Below, piece after piece: positions 1 to 8,939 of a DNA stretch of 11,942 nt. Below the pieces are notes generated by a model. That model saw nothing but the letters and a program-made list of their open reading frames with translations, searched no databases and was not told the DNA's origin. How positions within the stretch are numbered: position 1 is the first letter of the stretch; every line of letters starts with the position of its first letter. The stretch is from Cyclostephanos tholiformis (taxonomy: Eukaryota > Bacillariophyta > Thalassiosirophyceae > Thalassiosirales > Thalassiosiraceae): NCBI GenBank assembly GCA_036939975.1, contig JALLPB010002105.1, positions 1 to 11,942 on the forward strand. Direction: 5' to 3'. Position numbers and translations under genes: made by a program.

Positions 1-1
1 G

Positions 2-61
2 AGAATTTCCAGACCATCGTACACCGCGGTAGTTCGCACTAACGGCTACCTGCGAGGGGGG
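2..61 (+). other. possible upstream coding exon of the oxygenase gene (low confidence)
   Basis: Reading from base 2, this stretch is open for 20 codons and ends exactly at a consensus-like donor (GTGAGT at 62-67) in phase 0. The other two forward frames are stopped within it. The nearest pyrimidine-rich acceptor (TTTTAG, ending at 104) would give a 43-bp intron and then meet a stop, so it does not work. An acceptor ending at 212 (TCGTAG) would give a 151-bp intron, close to the 136 and 142 bp of the two well-supported introns. It would also enter the frame that continues through the ATG at 234. Many AG dinucleotides lie between, so this is an inference. The alternative is that 1-233 is 5' untranslated or promoter sequence. 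Confidence 0.3.
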
Positions 62-233
62 GTGAGTGAAAAAAAGATATCTTTCAATTATCTCTCTATT
101 TTAGATGTTTTTGGTGATAGGTAGAAGGCACCGATAGGAATCAATAGAGAACTTGAAGAGGTACAATACATACAAGAGACACCGCACTCTATCTGCTAAG
201 TAGGTATCGTAGGTAGAATCCACGACGCGGACG

Positions 234-1903
234 ATGGCGATGATCGGCAACGGGGGGGGTAGTATGTCCTCCATCATTCGGGAGAGGCATGGCGTCATCC
301 TCCGAATGACGACCCCAGGAATAGGAGGAGGCGTCGTCAACAAGCGGGGTGGTGGGAATGGCAGGGATGGCTGCGGCAGGACGTTCCTTACGCGCGATCA
401 TCGCGTCGACGGGATGCGCGAATTCTTCCACATGCTCGAGGGGAGGTACGGCAACCTGTCCGACTTATTCGATCGGGGTCCGTCGGGGGAGACCATCGTA
501 TCGTCCACATCGTACGGCGACGGCATCCTGCGAACGGAGGACCTGGCGCGGCTCTTCCGACACGAGGCGACGGCGCTGCACGTTCCCAATTTCTACCACC
601 GCGGCAGCGCGTCGCGCTTGGGCGAGGAATTGATAAGAGAATCGTCGTCCTGTTCTTCTCCTTCGTGGAGGGGCGGTCGCAATTGGAAGGTTAGCACATC
701 CCGCGGACTCGAGAGCAGCGATGTTTACACCCTGGGGGAGCACATGCCGTACAACGTCGCGGTCGCGTCCTCCGCGTCCGCGATCGCGGCGGGGCGCGAT
801 ATTGATGACGATGACGGGGGAAGGAGGGGGGGGGGATCGCGCGACGATCACGACGACGATGACGGCTATTCATCGACGGATGATTACTTCGAGGGGGTGA
901 GGCGAGAATTACGTATACGGAGGTTACGCTGGGGATATAACGACGCGTACGATGACGATGAAGTCGACATCGAATATCCGGGGGGTGGTGGTGACGATGG
1001 CACCGATCGATATCGTCTTTGGCCGCTGGACAAGCTACGGCTCGAGCTTGACGAGGCGTGGCCGGGCGGTGCGGGCCTAGCTAGGGAGGATGAGAGGGCG
1101 GGGAGGAAGGGGGGGAACGTACTCTCGAGGCCGTTCGGGGGGGGATTACCGCGTATCATGAGAGGGCCGACGAGGTGGAAGAGGGGATTCGTACACGTTG
1201 ACGAACTGGGACCGTTAAATCCGGAAAGTGGACTTTTCACCGCGAATATATACCTGACGATGCCCAACCGACGTTCTCTTCCTTTCGAGGGAATCTCGTC
1301 CTCCTCCTCCTCAGGCGCTTCCGCTCCCCCCCCATCGGATTCGGGGGCTTTGTATATTTGGCCCTTGGGGGTTAGGACACGGTGGGATTGGTATAGGGTG
1401 AGTTATATGTATATTATGTATTTTTTTTTCTTTTCATATTTTGTTCCCCCCCGTCCCCATTACCGATGACATGACGACACCCACGCACCTCGTGTTCTCA
1501 TCCGGACAACAATTCTTTTTCACCTTATTTAAGAACGCGGTGACCCTGTCGAGTCTGACGGCGCAGGATCCGGAAATGCAATTGAACCTCCATCGAGTGC
1601 TGGGTAAACCCAACGTCATAAGACCGAAACCCGGTGACCTCGTTCTGTTCTGTGCGCAGCGAGTAAGTGTGGGAACCTCGTCATTTTATTTTCCCTTGTG
1701 TTGCAATTTTTGCTTTTCTTGTGGACGAATGAAAAACGATGTAACCAAACTAAGATCTCACTGCCTCGGATGTGTGATTTGTTTTTATACATGCGTAATG
1801 CCAGCCACATTGCGCGGTTGGATTCGACGAAGGTGTGAGGGTATCATTACAGTGCTTTTTGTCTCATAATGGACTTAGCAAGAGGTTACTTATTGATTGT
1901 TGA
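234..1903 (+). CDS. 2-oxoglutarate/Fe(II)-dependent oxygenase-like protein, three exons (234-1397, 1534-1662, 1805-1903)
   Basis: Predicted product is 463 residues (388+43+32). It resembles the algal 2OG-Fe(II) oxygenase fold (double-stranded beta helix); these enzymes hydroxylate a substrate using O2 and 2-oxoglutarate, and the substrate here is unknown. The iron ligands are visible: HVD at residues 321-323 (codons 1194-1202) gives the HxD pair, and PHCAVGF places the distal His at residue 433. Arg 443 (GVRVSL), ten residues later, fits the 2OG-binding Arg. Flanking stretches look conserved: [58 protein letters not shown] and [12 protein letters not shown] Gly/Asp-rich low-complexity insert lies at about residues 185-285. 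Both introns are phase 0. No signal peptide or membrane segment is evident. The start is uncertain: ATG 234 is the first in frame, but Met at 414 (MREFFHML) opens the conserved part, and an upstream exon is possible. Nothing in the sequence shows how the gene is regulated. Confidence 0.85.
1398..1533 (+). other. intron 1 of the oxygenase gene
   Basis: A 136-bp GT-AG intron. The donor is GTGAGT directly after the codons for WDWYR, followed by a T-rich tract (1419-1441). The first AG dinucleotide in its 3' half is in TTATTTAAG, ending at 1533, after a pyrimidine-rich run (1514-1529). Removing it joins the segment ending WDWYR to the one starting NAVTLSS in phase 0. Reading through the intron instead gives a hydrophobic, Tyr/Phe-rich tail and a stop at 1467, unlike the rest of the protein. 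Confidence 0.88.
1663..1804 (+). other. intron 2 of the oxygenase gene
   Basis: A 142-bp GT-AG intron. The donor is GTAAGT at 1663 after the FCAQR codons, and the acceptor is ATGCCAG ending at 1804. The acceptor lies past a T-rich run (TTTGTTTTTATAC, 1778-1790). Splicing joins LVLFCAQR to PHCAVGF in phase 0, which restores the usual order of the 2OG oxygenase C-terminal core. Without this splice the protein would lack the third iron ligand. Confidence 0.85.
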
Positions 1904-2320
1904 AGACAAGACTAAGGTTGCACTTTCCCGTGATCACACTCCTTGCTCTCTCCAACAAATGCAATAAAATGAAATAATCTTCAAATAGTTTCTACTTTGT
2001 CAAATGTTTCAAAATAGAATTGTCGTGCCACCACGAGGCTGTTTCTCAACATGGCCCGGCCTTGGAATTTATGAAAAATGTACCTACTACATTAACCGGG
2101 ATTTAGGGACACAATACTAGTTCCTCCTGTGACATTGGTTCACTTTTTGCCCTCAAATCCTTTGTGTTTAAAATACTTGTCAGCTCGTTGCCATGCGTAT
2201 ACCACAAGAATTTTGGTATTTTGATACCATGAGTTTTGGGGTCACTGATAGTACCCACCCAAAAGTATGCCTCCTTACCTCAAGCATGATGTGAGTGTGA
2301 CAAAGTGAGAGAAGAGGTGT
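1904..2320. other. intergenic region between the oxygenase gene and the retrotransposon
   Basis: About 417 bp, clearly less GC-rich than the gene upstream. Apart from the AATAAA at 1963 I see no open reading frame of note, no RNA gene and no clear repeat. Its last 16 bases (2302-2317) are almost pure purine and run straight into the 5' LTR. That resembles a polypurine tract where ordinary target DNA would be expected. Confidence 0.5.
1963..1968 (+). promoter_or_regulatory. candidate polyadenylation signal (AATAAA)
   Basis: AATAAA lies 59 bp after the oxygenase stop codon in AT-rich sequence. It is placed correctly for a short 3' untranslated region. Diatom use of this hexamer is loose, so the call rests on position and sequence only. 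Confidence 0.4.
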
Positions 2321-2819
2321 TGACAAAATACGCCCATGAGCATACGATACGACGAATACTCTAATATGGTTCCCGCCATTGGAGTATACATTTGAGAAAG
2401 AATCGGGTGAGAAACCCGATTCAATCCGGCTACTTGGTCCGGACGACCATCCATGTTCCACGGAAATAGAACTGACACCATCTGCATTCCTCAGAAACTC
2501 TCGTATGTAGAGTGTCATATACTGATTGTATGAAAGTACACAACACCAAGCATTTTTAGATTGATGTTGACACCTTTCTCACATACGTATGATAATCGTA
2601 TGGAGAAGGTGGAACCTTTGCACTTTCTTAGACCTGGTGATGAGTGAATGAAAAATGCACACGATGAACTTGTTATTCACCACCATTGCCATAATTTCCT
2701 TGACTATCTTGACCTCTAGACCTTTAATGTCTATTAAACCATTGACCAAATAGAGGTTGGGCTCCATCAAGTGACCTCCCCAGCCATGGCCATTACGTTA
2801 ATATAGCCATATTTCATCA
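2321..2819 (+). repeat. 5' long terminal repeat of the copia element
   Basis: 499 bp, starting TGACAAAATA and ending TTTCATCA, so the ends form the short inverted pair TGA...TCA. It aligns along its whole length with 8940-9447. Over the first 221 bp there are no gaps and about 26 mismatches by hand count, mostly transitions. Its start is fixed by where the two copies begin to agree. Its end is fixed by loss of similarity and by the primer binding site one base later. Confidence 0.92.
2571..2611 (+). other. stem-loop within the 5' LTR
   Basis: CACCTTTCTCACATACG (2571-2587) pairs with CGTATGGAGAAGGTG (2597-2611), giving 15 pairs with two bulged bases and a 9-base loop. The same structure sits at 9190-9230 in the 3' LTR. 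If transcribed it could act in packaging, polyadenylation or translation of the element RNA. The role is inference. Confidence 0.55.
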
Positions 2820-2820
2820 G

Positions 2821-2831
2821 TTTATCAGACC
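2821..2831 (+). other. primer binding site, tRNA-iMet type
   Basis: TTTATCAGACC begins one base after the 5' LTR. It resembles the GGTATCAGAGC sequence complementary to the 3' end of initiator tRNA-Met that primes many copia elements, matching 8 of 11 bases, with the TATCAGA core intact. The tRNA identity is inferred. Confidence 0.6.
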
Positions 2832-2835
2832 AAAA

Positions 2836-3040
2836 TTGACTCAACAGCATTAACCAATCACCTCAAACCCATTTGACTCAATGGCGTCAACCCATCGCTG
2901 CAGACCCAATCAACTCAATGGTGTTGATCATGCTAACTAAGATCCATAGACTCGACGGTGTGGACCCCACCGCAGAGGATCAATTGACTTGACACAGTGT
3001 CAACCCTGTCACAAGCAGACCCAGTGACTCAATCACTGTG
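2836..3040 (+). repeat. 37-bp-period degenerate tandem repeat in the retroelement leader
   Basis: A motif close to TTGACTCAATGGYGTYAACC recurs between the primer binding site and gag. The GACTCAA-like anchor falls at 2838, 2875, 2912, 2949 and 2986, exactly 37 bases apart each time, then at 3026 (40 bases). Units have drifted (AACTCAA, GACTCGA, GACTTGA) but the spacing has not. Three units hold a perfect TGACTCA (2837, 2874, 3025). The period is not a multiple of three, so protein coding does not explain it. Confidence 0.8.
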
Positions 3041-3089
3041 GGGCCGTGATCGAGCGAGACCACGCGCCTTGACCAGATGCATAACCACC

Positions 3090-4715
3090 ATGGCGCAAAC
3101 ACCGGTAGTGGCACCGGACAGGGCCACGCATGTCCCTGGTCCCCGTCAGGGTGACACCGAGGCAAACATGATTTCTTTGATGGAGAGAACACTTGGCTTT
3201 AGCCGAGCTGTTGCGACTGAAATTTATAAAGATCAGCTCCTCAAGTCCTGGCGCAAGTTTGCCAATATGAGGGATGATGACATTGACCGAGTGATCTCAG
3301 CAATCTGGCAAGACCTCAAAGAGTCAGTTGCTGAGATTGCTGTTTCCAGATTGAAGTTGGTAATCTACTGGGTGAAATTCCAGATTACAACCAACCGGCC
3401 ATTCCTCGAGAAAGGGGAACCGACCCAATACCTCAGTGAGGTGGAGACAAAAGACTTCCTCCCATTTATGGAGCAGAAAGAGATTATTGCATGGTTTGAT
3501 AACAATAAGGAGCCTGACCATGCTCCATTAACCCTTGACATGGCCTCCATGCGAAAAGTCTTTGACAAGATTAAGACTACCCTGACCCGTATCCACGGGG
3601 CTGCAGGGATCCCCCTGGCCTACATTATAAGGCACCAACTTGAACCTCCCGATTGGGAGGAGGACCCGCCTAATGGTGACAAAGAATCCATCTATATCCC
3701 TCCTATGACAAGGAGATGATAGCATGTGCGCCCATTCTCAAACCAGGCACATGGCACCATGTACTCGACGAAACCCTAGAGACTAGTGAACCTTTCTCTA
3801 CGAACTTCAGGGGCAACAATAACAGGGTATGAAGGTATGGTCGATCCTCCATGCAATGCTTTCCACCTCTGGTGTGTGGCAGCATGTGAAAAAGTTCACG
3901 GCTAGCCAGAATGGCCGACAAGCCTGGTGGACCTTGCATACCCATTATTTTGGTACCGACAAGGTTGACCTCATGACAAGTGACATACTTTCCACCCTGA
4001 AGAACCTGCATAACACAGGTGACCATGCAAACTTTACGTTCGACAAGTACTGCATGGCTCATGTCGAGCAGCATAACCGTCATGCTGCTTTGCTGGAATA
4101 TGGTGTGCAACCCCTTGGCAAGAGGGTGAAGATCCTCCATTTCCAAGAAGGCATCAAGGACCCGACCTTCAAGCCTGTTCATTCTTCCATTATCGTTGGC
4201 AAGGCGGATGGGAAGTTTTGAGACTTTGATTCCATCATGACCACGTACATGACCTTCAAATGGGCCCAGAAGAGTTTAACCCCGACCTTGCATGTATCTG
4301 CCTTGTGCACCAGCTCTGGCGGGTGGTGCAGTGGAGCTAAACGCAGTGACCAGGAAGCCCACAAGAAGGGCCTTCCCCCTCAATCTGAGAATGAATAGTG
4401 CACTTATATTGAAAAGAAGCGCTACTCCAAGGTAGAGTACTGCAAGTTTACCCCTGCCAAGAAGGCTAGGCTTTGGCAACTCAATAACCCTGGCATGACC
4501 CCCGGTACTGGGAATAAGACCTCGGGCAAGCATCCGGCTAATTCTATGGACTCCAAAATTGCTGCCCTGACCTTGGCAGTGTCATCTGCCATGACCGTGA
4601 TATCCTCTCTGTCCAATGCCACTGCAAAGTTGGCGCTGCTTCTGAGACCCCTGACACTCCAGGTAGTGATGATGTTTCAAACCGCTCCAACCCAGCCTTG
4701 GCCCATCAAGCCTAG
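3090..4715 (+). pseudogene. gag: gag of the copia element (frameshifted and stopped)
   Basis: Structural (capsid-like) protein that would package the element RNA. The likely start is ATG 3090, in a strong context (ACCACCATGG). The same frame is open from 2997, but that part lies in the leader repeats. The first segment (to 3719) has a helical region with KSWRKFANMRDDDIDRVISA, as seen in diatom copia Gags. Frame then changes near 3705 and again near 3825, where ASQNGRQAWWTLHTHYFGTD and the following helical capsid-like part continue. In-frame TGA 4219 and TAG 4396 interrupt it, with homology resuming after each (DFDSIMTTYMTFKWAQ, RYSKVEYCKFTPAKKA). A third shift near 4630 leads to SNRSNPALAHQ before TAG 4713. 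No CCHC zinc knuckle is visible in any of these segments. Confidence 0.85.
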
Positions 4716-4798
4716 TGCCCCAAGATGCAACGAATGGAATGACCTCATGTTGGAGTCATCTCCACGATAGTACTATGCATATTATGATTGACCCATGA

Positions 4799-5698
4799 CA
4801 CTTAATATCAGACCTCAATTCCAGTTACATAGACCCCAATCATGAGACCACATTGGAACTAGACTCTCACGCAGATACCTGCGTGTTAGGCTGTGATGCC
4901 CTAATCTTACATGACTATCTTAGACCCGTGAGCATCCAGGGATATGACCCTGCCCTGGGTTCCACACAGTTTGATACTGTTAGTGGCACGCTTGCCTATG
5001 ACCATCCCATCTCTGGGGAGACGTATCACCTGGTAGTGAATCATGTGATTCACATACCTCACCTAGATCATCACCTGCTCTGCCCAATGCAGTGTCAAGT
5101 TAATGACGTGATTGTCAATAAGATGCCAACTCAGGACCTCACTGAACACACGCATGCATTGACCATTCAGGACCCACATGACCCCATGCAGATGGTCATC
5201 CTCCCACTGGCCCTACGAGATGTGACTTCGTTACTTAATGTATGGACTCCTAGTCTTGATGAGTGGAACAGTAGCCACTTTAAGTGGCTTCACCTGACCT
5301 CAGAGACCATGACCTGGAATCTGACCACATCCCTTTTTGCAGACCAAGAGGCATCTATGACTGACTACGCCGGTACCATTATCCCTTGGGACATCTTTTC
5401 AGGCACAGATGAGAGGAAACAACATGGGGATGCCTATGTCATTAATTTTTTCTGCTCTTTGAGGACTGACCCCATGATTGTCACCGATAATGACAATTTT
5501 CACACTGCACTTTTGGCGCATGTACAGGTTTCTAGTGTTGAAACCAGCCTTAACAGGACTGTGCAATCCTGTAAGGCCCCGCACATTGACCCCATGACAT
5601 TGTCTGCCCGGTGGCTGATCACCCCGGAATGGGCCCAACGCACTGTGTCTAACACTACCCAAAGAGGAGTGCAAACGTGCTTAGACCGGACCCTGTCT
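4799..5698 (+). pseudogene. pol: pol N-terminal part: aspartic protease and linker to integrase
   Basis: This part of the pol frame opens after a TGA at 4796 and has no ATG of its own. It would be made as a gag-pol fusion or through a frameshift now obscured by mutation. The protease active site is ELDSHADT with Asp at codon 4862. The form DSHADT, in place of the more common DSGA, is typical of the diatom copia group as I know it. HIPHLDHHLLCPMQC and the following ~150 residues resemble the stretch between protease and integrase in that group. Copia proteases mature the Gag-Pol precursor inside the particle. The frame is intact here and continues into integrase. Confidence 0.85.
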
Positions 5699-6907
5699 AG
5701 GTGCTATCCGACTAATGACCGCATGCTGCATCACCCGCGCCTTATGCACACAGTCTTTACTGACACAATGTTTGCCTCTACTGTCAGTAGGCAAGGTAAT
5801 AAAATGGCTCAAGCCTACGCCACATCCTTTGGATGGGCGCGAGCTTACCTGATGAAATGTAAAGGCGAGGCTCATGAGGCCTTGTCCCTTCTCTTTCATC
5901 AGGATGGTGTCCCACCGACCATAATGACCAGCGACTCTAAAGAACAGGCAACAGGGGAGTTTAGATGTAAGCTCCGCAATGCAGATTGCCATCCCCGTGT
6001 GACCAAGCCTTATTCACCATGGCAGCAAGCCGCTGAAGGCTGCATCCGCGAGTTGAAGCATGGTTCAACCCGTAAAATGCTGAAGACCGGTTCCCCTTAG
6101 ACTCTCTGGGACCATTGCTTTGAGCTTGAAGCTCTTGTGCGCTCTAACACAAGCAATGACATTTATATGACCAATGGCCAGGTCCCTGAGACCATTATGA
6201 AGGGGACAACCACCGATATCAGTCACATAGCTGAGTTTGGCTGGTATGACAGGGTTGTGTTCCGTGACAATGTTCTGGCATACCCGGACAACAAAGTGGT
6301 CCTGGGCCGTTACCCAGGACCAGCCATTGACATGGGCTCTGCCCTGACTGCCAAGATCCTCAAAGACAATGGCCAGTTTGTCTGTTGCTCTACCCTGCAA
6401 CACTTGATCCAGCAGGAGCTTAAATGCTCAGTGCATACTACCATGCGACTTCTCTTTGATGAGTCTGTTAAGACACATCTTGGACCCTCTGCAACTGTGG
6501 CAGATTTTCCCGCAGAAGACATTACCCCCGACCTTGACCACTTTGACAACAGCGAACTGCTTAGTCCAGATGCTGATGTTGTCGAGGTCACACCCGAGTT
6601 TGGTGACAACCTACTCAATGCCGAAATAATGCTGCCTTGTGGCTGTGTTCTGACAAAGGGCCACGTTACTGCCCGAAAGCGTGACAGTGCTGGTAACCCG
6701 GTTGGACTGGCTGACCCCAATCCTATTCTTGACACACGGTCTTACATTGTTGACTTTGCTGACGGTGACCAGGCCAAGCTGAGCGCCAACTTAATTGCCA
6801 GATCTTTATCTTCGCAATGCGACCCTGATGGGAACCAGTACGTCCTCTTGGACAGATTTATTGACCACAGACAACTTGACAACGCTATTAAGCTCTCAGA
6901 CCAGAAG
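5699..6907 (+). pseudogene. pol: integrase region of pol (one in-frame stop)
   Basis: Catalyses insertion of the cDNA into the host genome. The catalytic acidic triad is visible: Asp in FTDTMFAS (codon 5762), Asp in TSDSKEQATGEF (5933) and Glu in AAEGCIRELK (6035). The last two are separated by 33 residues. PYSPWQQAAE is characteristic of the diatom copia integrases. A TAG at 6098 cuts the protein, but the same frame resumes at once with TLWDHCFELEALVRS and a likely C-terminal domain (PETIMKGTTTDIS, GWYDRVVFRD, LGRYPGPAIDMGSALT). An acidic, poorly conserved linker follows (about 6500-6900) up to the next stop, TAG 6908. Confidence 0.88.
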
Positions 6908-6910
6908 TAG

Positions 6911-8230
6911 ATATGCCCTCACGGCCGTACTTACCTTAGACGTTCCACCATCGGCTGGCAACTATGCTGCCAATGGAAGGATGGTTTCACCTCCTGAGAG
7001 AACCTGACTGACCTCAAACAGTCTCACCCAGTTGAAACAGCCGAATATGCTAAAACTGTTGGCATAGACCATTAAGCTGCCTTCAATTGGTGGGTACCTG
7101 AGATCCTGTCTAAACGAGATCAAATTATTTCCCTCTTGAAACAGCAAAAGACCCGGTACCTTAAACGGACCCATAAGTTTGGCATTGAATTGCCTAAGAC
7201 TGTCAAGGAGGCCCTTGACCTAGACCGTATGAATGGCAATACCCTTTGGGCTGCTGGAATCGCCAAGGAGATGAAAAACATTTGCATTGCTTTCAAAATC
7301 CTTGCAGATGATGAATCTGTACCTATAGGGTACCAGAGAATACCCTGTCACATGGTATTTGACATCAAGATGGAGGTCTTTACCCATAAAGCCCGCTTGG
7401 TGGCTGACAGGCATATGACCAATGCCCCTTTGACGATCATGTATGCGAGCATTGTCTCGCACGAAACCATACGTATCACTTTGCTCATGGCTGCCTTGAA
7501 TGACTTCGAGGTTAAGGCAAGTGACATGCTTAATGCCCACTGCCCCAGTCACAGAGAAAGTTTGGACCATCCTTGGCCCTAAATTTGGCCCTGACACTGG
7601 CAAGAATGCTATCATTGTTTGTGTACTATATGGATTGAAGAGTTCTGGTGCGGCATTTCGCACACACCTGGATATACATCCTGTAAGGCTGACCCTGACC
7701 TCTGGTAAAAAGCCGAGACCAGACCCGAGGATAACTTTCGATTTTATTCTTATATCTTTTGCTATGTGGATGACATCTTATGCATATATCATGATGCTAT
7801 GTCTGTCCTAGACCAGATCTATTGTTATCTACCCCTTAAACCCACCTTGGTAGGGAACCCCGACATATACCTGGGTGCCAAGCTCCGAAAGACCCGCCTT
7901 GCTAACAATGTGTTGGCTTGGAGCCTCAGCCCTTCAAAATACGTTGCTCAGGCTGTCAAGAATTGCAATACGCACTTGACTGACAAATTGTCTGGGAAAT
8001 ATAGCATGCCTTTGGCAGCTAAGAACCCTTTTCCCCATAACTGTTGTCCTGAATTGGATACATCTGACCCCCTTGACTCCGAAGGTTTGTCCTTCTACCA
8101 ACATTTAATTGGCATCATGCACTGGATGGTGGAGCTTGGACGCGTTGACATTGCGACTGAGGTTTCCCTCCTGTCCTCACACCTTGCCCTTCCCCGTGAA
8201 GGCCACCTTGAGTTGGCTCTCCATACATGG
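6911..8230 (+). pseudogene. pol: reverse transcriptase region of pol (stops and frameshifts)
   Basis: RNA- and DNA-templated polymerase of the element. Homology continues in the frame used by integrase: RRSTIGWQLC, then a stop TGA 6995, LTDLKQSHPVETAEYA, a stop TAA 7073, and AAFNWWV. The polymerase proper shows KRTHKFGIELPKTVKEA, KARLVADRHMT (usually KARLVAGGH, so an altered finger motif), the first catalytic Asp in ASDMLNA (codon 7523), VLYGLKSSGAAFR and the YVDD box (7763-7774). A small deletion near 7535 shifts the frame just after the first Asp. The frame returns near 7670, where a few residues are missing, and TAA 7706 follows. YLGAKLRKTR, WMVELGRVDIATEVS and LPREGHLELAL end the segment. 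Confidence 0.9.
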
Positions 8231-8876
8231 AATATTTACAACGTAAACATAGCACACGACTTGTGTTTGACCCCACATATCTGACCATTGACCTGTCTTT
8301 ATTCCCCAAATACGACTGGTCCAAGTTATATGGTGACGTTAAGGAGGTACTTCTTCCTGACATGCCTGAACCACTTGGTAAAGACATTGATGTCTGCATG
8401 ATGTGTGACAATGATCACGCGGGAGAGCAGAGGACCAGACGCTCTCGTACTGGTTCTTAATCATCTGCAACATGGCGTTAATCGACTGGGTTTCCAAACG
8501 CCAACCCACCATCGAGCCCTCGGTTTTCAGTGCTGAGTTTGTTGCTATGAAACACAACATTGAAAGGTTGAGGGGACTGCGGTATAAACTCCGTATGATG
8601 GGTATACCCCTGTCCGGACCATCCTATATCTTTGGTGACAATAAGTCCCGAGTGAGCAATTTGACCAAGCCCGAATCCACTTTGAAGCGGAAATGCAGTT
8701 CTATTTGCTACCACTTCATTCGTGAATCTGTGGCGATGGGGGAATCTGCTATTACTCACCTAAGGAGTGACCAAAACTCCACCGACTTTATGACCAAAGT
8801 CACCTATGGTGCTAAGCGCCATAGGCTTGTTAGTGGACTATTATATGACATATATGATGACCACACTGACAAATAG
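8227..8876 (+). pseudogene. pol: RNase H region of pol (two frameshifts)
   Basis: Degrades the RNA strand of the RNA-DNA hybrid during reverse transcription. The frame changes near 8230 (continuing as EYLQRKHSTRLVFDPTYL) and again near 8455, within SRTG. Catalytic residues are all present: Asp in MCDNDHAGE (about 8407-8415), Glu in SVFSAEFVAMK (8535), Asp in IFGDNKS (8637) and Asp in STDFMTK (8784). RGLRYKLRMMGIP and ICYHFIRESVAMGE are also typical of this copia group. The stop at 8874-8876 looks like the natural end of pol, 63 bp before the 3' LTR. Confidence 0.88.
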
Positions 8877-8930
8877 ACCCTGCTATGACCAAGCAAGACT
8901 GCCCTTAATCTCAGGAATACAGACCAATCT

Positions 8931-8939
8931 TGAGGGGAC
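8931..8939 (+). other. polypurine tract
   Basis: TGAGGGGAC lies directly before the 3' LTR, where second-strand priming would start. The run is short (AGGGGA as the pure purine core), but its position is exactly right. Confidence 0.65.

Noticed and set aside
62..104. A 43-bp intron using the good TTTTAG acceptor at 104
   Set aside because: It is much shorter than the other introns, and the frame entered meets a TAG at 135.
465..1267. Minus-strand open frames opposite oxygenase exon 1 (465-851, 884-1267)
   Set aside because: They are shadows of a GC-rich coding exon. Translations are Arg/Pro/Ser-rich and without motifs, while the plus strand carries clear conserved blocks.
1441..1869. Plus-strand 142-codon open frame spanning intron 1, exon 2 and intron 2 as a separate gene
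   Set aside because: Only 1534-1662 resembles the oxygenase. The parts before and after are bounded by GT-AG signals, and exon 3 lies in another frame.
2180..2518. Minus-strand open frame (about 110 codons) in the 5' LTR with a similar one in the 3' LTR (8883-9215)
   Set aside because: The two resemble each other only because the LTRs are copies. The frame extends past the LTR start into unrelated flank in each case, has no recognisable domain and lies antisense to the element.
2836..3040. CRISPR-like array
   Set aside because: The 37-bp units are contiguous and degenerate without unique spacers, and they lie in a eukaryotic retroelement leader.
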